This document shows positions 57,420-64,000 of a DNA stretch of 64,000 bases, piece by piece (the stretch's first letter is position 1; the number at the start of each line of letters is the position of its first letter). The notes beneath the pieces were generated by a model that searched no databases, was not told the origin of the DNA, and saw only the letters and a list, made by a program, of their open reading frames with translations. The translations under genes were made by a program, and so were the position numbers. The DNA comes from Hondaea fermentalgiana (taxonomy: Eukaryota; Sar; Bigyra; Thraustochytrida; Thraustochytriidae): contig NPFB01000023.1 in the NCBI GenBank assembly GCA_014084085.1, forward strand, positions 35,778 to 99,777, in the 5' to 3' direction.

Positions 57420-60400
57420 ATGGGGGCCGTCCTAAGGGCGATTGGCGCGCTCCTGCTCCTGTCTGCCACTACGCTCAAGCGCGGGTTCGCAGTGACGACC
57501 ACCAAGGTTCGCGTGGGCGTCTTTGTCGAGGTCACAGGCCCGAGCGACGATGACCAGAGCTGGAAGTCAGTCTTGGCGGCAGCCGCGCTTGCCACCTCGC
57601 ACTTCAACGAGCGAGATGACAGCATTATTCAAGACTTTGTCGATGTAGGAAATTGTGCGCCAGACCTCGACACGGTTCTCATCCGCGTGACAAACTGCGC
57701 GCAAGGAGCGCTCGAGGACTACATCTTGCAAAATGGTTTGCACATTGTTGTAGGAGGAGACGTTTGCACCGATGACACAGATGCCGATGCCGCTTTGGCC
57801 TCGGCCGCCGATGCTGTCGGACTTCCGTTCCTTGCCCTCGATAGCCTTCGGCCTCGAGACGTGAGCGAGGGCACAAGTGAAAGAGATGACGAAGCGCTCA
57901 GCATGACTGCGCCCACGCACGCCTCGGCAAACGCAATTGTTGACATGTACGCAAGACTCGGCCATACAAACATTGTCTTTCTCTACGAAGACGGCCAAGC
58001 AGGGCGCGCCTGGCGAGAAAGTCTCGAGCGCGTAACCTTGCGTTCGCCAACGTTAAAGATTCTTTCCCTTAGGATCGACCCTGACAACACGGAAACCATT
58101 GGGGTGGCTCTGAACGCCGCTCAACGAAGCGGGCTACGATCCATCTTCGCCGCGGTCGGAGCCGACACAGTTTCGGAACTCCTGCAAGGCGCCAACCAGC
58201 AAGATATGCTTGGGCCAAAGTGGGTCTGGGTGTTTACCGACATGGTTAGCCTTGAGACATTACAGCTCTCAGGACAGCCGCTCCAAGGTTCACTCTTTGT
58301 GGAAAGAGGCGGTCTGGAAAACAGCATCCATCAGGATCGAAGAGAATGGGAGCTTTTGGCGCAGTGGTTTGACAACAGCTTTCCAGAGGCGATCGAAGCA
58401 CTCGTCAATGCTTCCGGATACGAGGTCGACCTGGCTCTGGGCGATGCTGCAAGCCTTGCATTTGACGCAATCAGCGCCATTGGTCTCAGTCTATGCGCGG
58501 GAGGAGGCGAACCGGCGATGAGCGGGTTCGCCCAGACATCTTTTCACGGTACCTCGGGACTTGTCGTATTTGATGAATATGGTCGTCGCCAAGAGGCTTC
58601 GATGACGCTCTTTCTTCGAAACATTGCCGAGGGCGACAATTTAGGGATGCGCCAAATCTACCTCGGTGAATGGGTTGGTGAAACCTGGGTGTTTTCGCAA
58701 AACGCAACGTTTGCAAATGGACTGCAGACGCCTCCGCGCGACGGGACCAGCATTTTGACTTCCTCTTCTCCCAATGCATCGGGCTACTATCTTGGCAATC
58801 TTCAAGAGCCCTCGTGCTGGGTCACCTATAGTGATCCTCAGCATGCAAAGTACAATCAAGGCAAGGCGGTCTTGCTGCCGTCGTGTCCACAGGGGCTACA
58901 GATGACGACAACTGTGGACGGTCCATCGACGGACAAGGCGGGTCCATCCATTCGCGCAAACGTTCGTCTCGAGGTTGGCTCAGACGCATGTCCGAACGAG
59001 ATTGGCAACTGCGAAGCGGCTGTCATTGCTCCAGAGACCGCCTTTGCGAGTCAACTTCCGACGGTACAGGTGCGGGCCTGCAAACAGTCGCAGCGTCACT
59101 ACTGTTCTCCTGTGCTGACGGAGGATGGAAGCACGTTGAGCGATCCTCGAAGCGATGCTGTTGCTTTCACGCTTCTCAGTGCAAGCTCTTCCTACACTGC
59201 GCAAATCGACTATACTTTGGAGGGCGACGATGCTGTTGTCCTTGTGCACAGCCAAATAGTGACCCGCGACGGTGCTCGCTACAGCATTGCGAGCGTCATC
59301 AGCCAACCTGGCGGCACCTCCTCTTCCCCGTCTCTTCCCGACGCGCCGCGAGAGGATTCCCACGCGCAGAGCGACAGGGTTATATGTAAATCATTCGGAA
59401 AAACTCAGGACTGCCCAGAAGGCCTTGCACTCGAAGTCGAATTCGCAGCGACACCAAAGAAGGATGACGGCGCTACTCGAGTCAAAGACAGCCCAACGAG
59501 TCTTTTGGCAGGTGTGCCTCGCGTAGTGCGTTTGCGGGTCGATCTTGGAAGCGTGACAGCGTCCGAGTGGACTTCGCTCGCCACCGCTGATCTCGCGTAT
59601 TGCGGATCCGGAGCCTCTTCGTGCACGTCAGAAAATATTGTGGAACTTGTCACCATGCACGCTGTCTCCTCTCCTTCTCCTTCTTCTGCGTCAGACGATA
59701 TATTTTACGAGGGTTCGCTCTTCATTCCAACGTCTGGTGACTTCATGGTCATGGTATCAGCATCTCTTGCCGACGCGGATGACGCGCAGCGCATTACAGC
59801 ATCTCGAACGATCGCCGTACATGTTATGGCATCCGAGGGAATCCATCTGGCTACTTCGCAGACGGTCTTATCCTCAAAAATTTCGCAGCACGGCTACCAC
59901 GTCGGAAACTTCGACGAAAGTATCTGTTGGAAAGCAGCCGTGCCCTCGGGCATGTCGTACTCAGTGCTTGAAACTTTAAAGCTCGTGAGTGAGCAGGAGC
60001 CAATATGCCCCCGCGGTATCCGTCTTGAATATACAAGACGACCAAAGAGGCTAACGAGACGATCAGAACTTGGCGCTTTTCCTGTCAGCGCCGAGGTAGA
60101 GCTTGGTTCGCCAGAATTTCCTGTGGCTCTTGGTGACCATGGAGAGTATCCTCTCTCCTACATTTACGGCGCAGACATTCCGCACGTGAACTTCCATTTT
60201 TGCGATCGAGCCATCCGCTTTTGCACGCCCCTCCTGCGAGGCCTCGGAACTGATGTATACTCGACCACTGCTCCGGTTCAGTTTAGCCGCGAAGACAAGA
60301 CCTCGCCACTTCGATTCGCCTTTGAAAGCGAAGCTCTCAACCTCACCGAGGGAATGTACACGGTACTTGTGCACGCTCGCTTCTACTCCAACGAAGGCGC

Positions 60401-61580
60401 ATTACAATGGGACGTTGCCACAGCCTTTCCCCTCGAGGTGGGCGACACAGCCACAGATGACCTCTCGCTCATCCCACGTACACTCTTCGTTGTCGGGCTT
60501 GGAGCTGTTGGTCTGCTTTTGCTTGTCACAGGTAGCCTGGCAGTTTGGGTTGTCCGAAATCGAGCGCATATCGTACTGCAAATTGCACAAGGCCGCTTCT
60601 TGGGCGTTTTTCTTGCAGGAATTTTCTTTATTGGGATCAACGTGGCTCTGCATGGAATTGAAGACTCTCCAGCGGACCGCGCGGACGCATCGGGGGGCAA
60701 CGCGTTGGCGGACGTAGGCTGCATGGCCAACATCGTGACATATTGCCTTGGCTTTGTGTTGAGCTTTAGTCCGCTCCTCGCCAAACTTCGAAAGACGCTT
60801 GCGGATTATCAAGGGCAGCCATTGCGCCGTATCACTGTAACAAAACGGCAGCTCGTGCGAACGTGCGGATGCTTTTTGGGCCTCGACGCGGTCATTTGCT
60901 TCATTTGGATGCTCCACGACCCGCCTGTATTCTCGCGCAAAGACGTTGTCACAGACGCAATGGGCTTTCCGGTCAAGAGCTCGGGACAGTGTACATCGGC
61001 GCACTTTACGACATACATTTTGCTGTTGCTCGCCATCCATGGCTCGACAGCTACAATTGGGGCATTGTACGCATTCCGAACAATCAACTATAAGACCGCC
61101 TTTAGCGAGGCGCGTTATGTGAGTATCGCACTACTTGCGGCCATTGTACCCTATGCATTCCTGGTGCCGATTCTCTTTCTGGTGGAAAGCTCTTCTTCGG
61201 CCCGTTTTGCTTTGGTCTCTGTCTTTGCGCTTGTCAGCAGCTTCACAGCACTCTTTATCGTATTTTTCCCCAAGCTCGTCTTTGTGCAGGGATCCAAGAC
61301 CAACGCTTTGCGCCGATCTCTGGAAATTGACGAAACGTACGAGGCCAAGGTGAGCCCCGTCAATTCGCCGGCTGGATCTCCACATCATCCTTTTCCGGCC
61401 AAACGGCAGGCAGCCCAACCTCAATCGGAACAGCGGCCCAAGACGTTGGGTTTTGCAGTGACTCCCGTGGATGGGCTCTCCACACTGTCAATTCGGCCCA
61501 TTGCCTCGGACTGGATTGACCCCGACTCCGACGATGATGACCAGGCAAATCTTGAACCCATTTACAAGTCCGCGATCTAG
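57420..61580 (+). CDS. GABA-B-like class C GPCR with extra cysteine modules in the ectodomain
   Basis: It is 1386 aa. MGAVLRAIGALLLLSA is the first ATG and starts a signal peptide. Residues about 30-400 form a Venus-flytrap ligand-binding domain (VRVGVFVEVTGPSDDDQSW, then NIVFLYEDGQAGRAWRESLE). Three related segments follow, each centred on a C...CP-x-G-[LI]-x-[LM] motif: SGYYLGNLQEPSCW...CPQGLQM near 453, VICKSFGKTQDCPEGLALEV near 652, and YHVGNFDESICW...CPRGIRLEY near 823. The 7TM region runs from about 1019 to 1290. It begins PRTLFVVGLGAVGLLLLVTG and includes LLAKLRKTLADYQ, SEARYVSIALLAAIVPYAFL and IVFFPKLVFVQG, all fitting class C receptors of GABA-B type. The cytosolic tail is about 100 residues and acidic at its end. 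The ligand is unknown. It is convergent with the glycosyltransferase, only 75 bp between coding ends. Confidence 0.88.
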   Translation: MGAVLRAIGALLLLSATTLKRGFAVTTTKVRVGVFVEVTGPSDDDQSWKSVLAAAALATSHFNERDDSIIQDFVDVGNCAPDLDTVLIRVTNCAQGALEDYILQNGLHIVVGGDVCTDDTDADAALASAADAVGLPFLALDSLRPRDVSEGTSERDDEALSMTAPTHASANAIVDMYARLGHTNIVFLYEDGQAGRAWRESLERVTLRSPTLKILSLRIDPDNTETIGVALNAAQRSGLRSIFAAVGADTVSELLQGANQQDMLGPKWVWVFTDMVSLETLQLSGQPLQGSLFVERGGLENSIHQDRREWELLAQWFDNSFPEAIEALVNASGYEVDLALGDAASLAFDAISAIGLSLCAGGGEPAMSGFAQTSFHGTSGLVVFDEYGRRQEASMTLFLRNIAEGDNLGMRQIYLGEWVGETWVFSQNATFANGLQTPPRDGTSILTSSSPNASGYYLGNLQEPSCWVTYSDPQHAKYNQGKAVLLPSCPQGLQMTTTVDGPSTDKAGPSIRANVRLEVGSDACPNEIGNCEAAVIAPETAFASQLPTVQVRACKQSQRHYCSPVLTEDGSTLSDPRSDAVAFTLLSASSSYTAQIDYTLEGDDAVVLVHSQIVTRDGARYSIASVISQPGGTSSSPSLPDAPREDSHAQSDRVICKSFGKTQDCPEGLALEVEFAATPKKDDGATRVKDSPTSLLAGVPRVVRLRVDLGSVTASEWTSLATADLAYCGSGASSCTSENIVELVTMHAVSSPSPSSASDDIFYEGSLFIPTSGDFMVMVSASLADADDAQRITASRTIAVHVMASEGIHLATSQTVLSSKISQHGYHVGNFDESICWKAAVPSGMSYSVLETLKLVSEQEPICPRGIRLEYTRRPKRLTRRSELGAFPVSAEVELGSPEFPVALGDHGEYPLSYIYGADIPHVNFHFCDRAIRFCTPLLRGLGTDVYSTTAPVQFSREDKTSPLRFAFESEALNLTEGMYTVLVHARFYSNEGALQWDVATAFPLEVGDTATDDLSLIPRTLFVVGLGAVGLLLLVTGSLAVWVVRNRAHIVLQIAQGRFLGVFLAGIFFIGINVALHGIEDSPADRADASGGNALADVGCMANIVTYCLGFVLSFSPLLAKLRKTLADYQGQPLRRITVTKRQLVRTCGCFLGLDAVICFIWMLHDPPVFSRKDVVTDAMGFPVKSSGQCTSAHFTTYILLLLAIHGSTATIGALYAFRTINYKTAFSEARYVSIALLAAIVPYAFLVPILFLVESSSSARFALVSVFALVSSFTALFIVFFPKLVFVQGSKTNALRRSLEIDETYEAKVSPVNSPAGSPHHPFPAKRQAAQPQSEQRPKTLGFAVTPVDGLSTLSIRPIASDWIDPDSDDDDQANLEPIYKSAI

Positions 61581-61655
61581 CTGACTTGGCCAATCAGTAA
61601 TTTTTCCTCATTTTCTACTCCAGTTGTGTTCATGCAAATACCAACATCTGCCTCA

Positions 61656-63629
61656 CTACTCAACGAAAGCAAGGTACTTTGCGGTCATTGACGCGAGACT
61701 AAACTTTCGGGCTGTCTTTCGCGCACCGATGGAAAGCACATCTCGCATCTTCAGAGCAAGTTGTACGCCGCGCGCGAGACCGTGACCACTGACTTCATCA
61801 ACAAGGATGCCGTTGACGCCATGCTCCAGGTAGTCTGAGACTCCACCTGCGCCAAAACTCACGAGCGGTATTCCAAGGGCCATAGCTTCAATATTGACAA
61901 TGCAAAATGTCTCGGTCTCGGATGTGGAAGGATTCACGATGACATACATGCGAGCCATCATGAACGGCAAGGCGTCTCCGTGGAGCATGCCCGTAAAGTG
62001 TATCTTGTGCTGCACGCCAAGTTTACGCGCGAGCATGCGAAGCGAGGAAAACATTGATCCGTCTCCGACAATGACAAAGTCGCATGCAGTAGTGTGCAAC
62101 TTTGTCACCATGTCGATAAATAGTCCTGCAGACTTTTCTGGCTCGAGACGCGCAACAAAGCCGATCACGCAACGCGGAGGCAGCCTGACGTTTTGCGCAA
62201 TAGCAAAACGGTCGAGGTCAGCGCCTGGATAAATTACCATTTTAGCGCCGGCGAGACGCTTCACTGAAGTTTCACGAAGCGTTGCCCGCGAGGGGGCAAC
62301 AACAATATCTGGGCTGATCTCGGGGTGCGGGTCCGTATTGGGCAAGTCCATGATGATGCGCCCAATACCTGCCAGACGTGCTGTCTCTACGAGGAGGACG
62401 TCTGTAAATTCCTTGCTGTTTGCAAAAAAGAGAATGTCAGCGCCTTCAAAGGCACCAACCATGCGATGAATAAGATCCACTCCAAATGCAGGAAGATATA
62501 AGGTACATTGGCGATGCAGCAAAGCTGAGCACTGCGTTCTGCATGATTGCCCGGTGCACTGTAGTCTTGCCGTGAGGCTCTTGATTGAGTCTACGAGGAC
62601 GCGAAGAAGATTCGTGAGTGGAATGTCTTCGCGTGGCACGTTTAGCTCAAGTGGAACGTGATCGAACCAAGCGCCTACTTCCTCAAGAATATTAAGGAAT
62701 GGTCCGTGATGCTGACCGTGTTTGTGGCCTCGGTCAGTAAAGCTCACAAATGTTGAACTGACGCTTGCTTTCTGTTGGAGCGCGCGTAAAAGGCTCGACC
62801 AAATGACTTTCTGACCGTCCCAGTTCAGTGTGCCCACCAAGACGATTTGCATCATGCTTTTGCCCGTGACGTTGGTTGTCTCGAATTTTTCCAATGCCTC
62901 ATGTGCTCCCTCTTCAAACTCAATTTCGCCCCCAATGCCTAGACGTGCTATACTAGAAGGAATTGTCTCAATCATGAAGAGCGGAATTGGAGAGAGAGAA
63001 CCCGCGCGAATCTGAAAACTGTGCGTTCCAGGAAGAATTTGATGCAAGGTGACAAGGCCCGAGCAGTCGCCTGAAACCTTTTCACACGAGAGTCCAGCAT
63101 CGATTGGGACCCACGATGCACTACGCTTCATGTGGCGTATGGATACGCTCGCATGTTTCTGGGCAACAGGAGCACAGTCATAGAGAGCAAATTTTAACAC
63201 AACTGGCGCATCCTCTGGTCTTATCGTTGCGCCGAAGCGCGGTGAGATGCGCTCGAAGCGACAAGATGGGCTTTTCTTCATTGAAGCGGTGGATGGTGCA
63301 GCCGGGCGCCACCAAATTCGTCTAAAGTTTGCTTCGTCGGCGTCGCGAATATGGAACTCGTTCGTCTCGTCCGATATTGGGGCGTCAAAGCGCATGTCCC
63401 TCTGCGCGCGCATACAGGACGTCTGACCGAATGAGGTGACCAAACAGACGCTGTCTCCTGCATCCTCAGCAGCACGAAGGTCTCTCCACCCCTGCACCTG
63501 GAGTTGCACGGTTTCCAGGCCGGCCACCGCTCGTAGTAATACCGCAGCAAACGCCCAAGCCCATGGTCGCTTTCTCGAGCGAGAGCCTTTACGCTCACGC
63601 GGTGCACGTTGACGCGAGCGGCAGCGCAT
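61656..63629 (-). CDS. GT4-family glycosyltransferase with N-terminal signal/anchor
   Basis: It is 657 aa. The first ATG is at 63629 (MRCRSRQRAPRERKGSRSRK); the apparent start at 63680 is GTG. A basic N-terminus and WAWAFAAVLLRAVAGL form a signal or type II anchor, pointing to the secretory pathway. About 200 residues of unrecognised, possibly beta-rich sequence follow. The rest is a GT-B fold: an acceptor-side half (QIVLVGTLNWDGQKVIWSSL), then VVAPSRATLRETSVKRL, GAKMVIYPGADLDRF, VIGFVARLEPEKSAGLFIDM, VIVGDGSMFSSL and KIHFTGMLHG. The GT4 E-x7-E motif is intact in ETFCIVNIEAMALGIP. These are retaining, nucleotide-sugar-dependent transferases. Donor and acceptor are unknown. Confidence 0.88.
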   Translation of the reverse strand: MRCRSRQRAPRERKGSRSRKRPWAWAFAAVLLRAVAGLETVQLQVQGWRDLRAAEDAGDSVCLVTSFGQTSCMRAQRDMRFDAPISDETNEFHIRDADEANFRRIWWRPAAPSTASMKKSPSCRFERISPRFGATIRPEDAPVVLKFALYDCAPVAQKHASVSIRHMKRSASWVPIDAGLSCEKVSGDCSGLVTLHQILPGTHSFQIRAGSLSPIPLFMIETIPSSIARLGIGGEIEFEEGAHEALEKFETTNVTGKSMMQIVLVGTLNWDGQKVIWSSLLRALQQKASVSSTFVSFTDRGHKHGQHHGPFLNILEEVGAWFDHVPLELNVPREDIPLTNLLRVLVDSIKSLTARLQCTGQSCRTQCSALLHRQCTLYLPAFGVDLIHRMVGAFEGADILFFANSKEFTDVLLVETARLAGIGRIIMDLPNTDPHPEISPDIVVAPSRATLRETSVKRLAGAKMVIYPGADLDRFAIAQNVRLPPRCVIGFVARLEPEKSAGLFIDMVTKLHTTACDFVIVGDGSMFSSLRMLARKLGVQHKIHFTGMLHGDALPFMMARMYVIVNPSTSETETFCIVNIEAMALGIPLVSFGAGGVSDYLEHGVNGILVDEVSGHGLARGVQLALKMRDVLSIGARKTARKFSLASMTAKYLAFVE

Positions 63630-64000
63630 AGCCTCGCGGATCGGCTTCGCGCTTTGCGGCGCGCCAGCGCCAACGCACACGGCCTGGGCGCGCGAGGTCG
63701 TTTAGATTTTTATCCATGACATTCGCAGAAGTTTGGCGAAATCAACGGGAAGGCCAAGGAAAATGAGTTGCGCACCTCAGAAAAAGGGTTGTTCACGGCC
63801 ACTCCAGGGACAGCCAAAGTTCAAATTCAAATCCAAATCCAAATTCAAATTCAAATTCAAAACTGTAAAACCCTCAGCGGTCGAGCGACTTGCGAGGAGC
63901 GTGAGGGAGAGCAGCACAATACGTGTATCGCGGAGAGAGGAAGGTGGAGTGGGAAAGAGCTTGTGCGCCAAAAGATTGCCAGCTGTTCGGTTGCGTCTAC
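63630..64000. repeat. Right edge with a TCAAAT hexamer repeat
   Basis: It is the upstream region of the glycosyltransferase gene. About seven copies of TCAAAT/CCAAAT occupy about 63820-63860. No gene is supported to the end of the window. A minus-strand ORF at 63777-63971 translates the repeat as an L/N-alternating stretch and is not accepted. Confidence 0.7.

Noticed and set aside
1..64000. tRNA, rRNA, transposon, CRISPR or viral genes
   Set aside because: No T-loop/anticodon arrangement, rRNA core, transposase, reverse transcriptase or regular spaced repeat array was seen by eye. Short or degenerate copies could be missed without a covariance or profile search.

Overview
The window is nuclear DNA of a compact eukaryotic genome, most likely a heterotrophic stramenopile of the labyrinthulomycete (thraustochytrid) type. 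The gene content is wholly eukaryotic: a Tctex-type dynein light chain, TANGO6/RTP1, a DENN protein, an OTU protease, a tetraspanin-like protein, a class C GPCR, a four-repeat K+ channel and mevalonate diphosphate decarboxylase. There is no photosynthetic gene. Most genes are long and uninterrupted. Introns are short (about 65-165 bp, GT..AG) and confined to a few genes. Intergenic DNA is GC-rich and full of tetra- and pentanucleotide microsatellites. The lineage call is inference from gene content and style, not from a marker gene. Three 100-N assembly gaps lie at 25618-25717, 41867-41966 and 54577-54676.

Layout. 0.9-8.7 kb: two divergent LRR genes, each built as one repeat per exon with phase-2 introns. 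One is a membrane LRR receptor (-, 16 exons, 515 aa deduced). The other is an intracellular LRR-Roc-COR-TIR protein (+, 9 exons, 1116 aa deduced). 10-16 kb: a 62-residue Ala/Lys helix protein with an MGC acylation-type N-terminus, a 7TM protein, an OTU-domain protein with Cys motifs, and a basic coiled-coil (CCDC137-like) protein. 16.8-28.7 kb, all +: an EF-hand-like protein, TANGO6/RTP1, a MATE transporter, a small GLG1-type Cys-repeat membrane protein, and a Tctex dynein light chain. 29-37 kb, all -: an LRR-coiled-coil protein, a DENN-domain protein, and a NOL11-like nucleolar protein. 37.8-44 kb: a membrane-anchored CS-domain protein, mevalonate diphosphate decarboxylase, and a protein with a Lys-rich tract and two PH-like domains. 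45.5-63.6 kb: a giant 2859-residue K+ channel with four concatenated GYGD pore units and CNBD-like regions, a tetraspanin-like protein, a GABA-B-like receptor with extra Cys modules, and a family 4 glycosyltransferase.

Themes. Two groups stand out. The left end looks like a candidate recognition pair: a surface LRR receptor and a cytosolic LRR-GTPase-TIR protein share a 781-bp intergenic region. The right end holds three consecutive membrane sensing or excitability genes (CNGK-type channel, tetraspanin, class C GPCR). Functional links within either group are inference from position only. The remaining genes are housekeeping: RNA polymerase II assembly, nucleolar function, membrane traffic, isoprenoid synthesis and transport. 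I saw no tRNA, rRNA, transposon, CRISPR or viral element.
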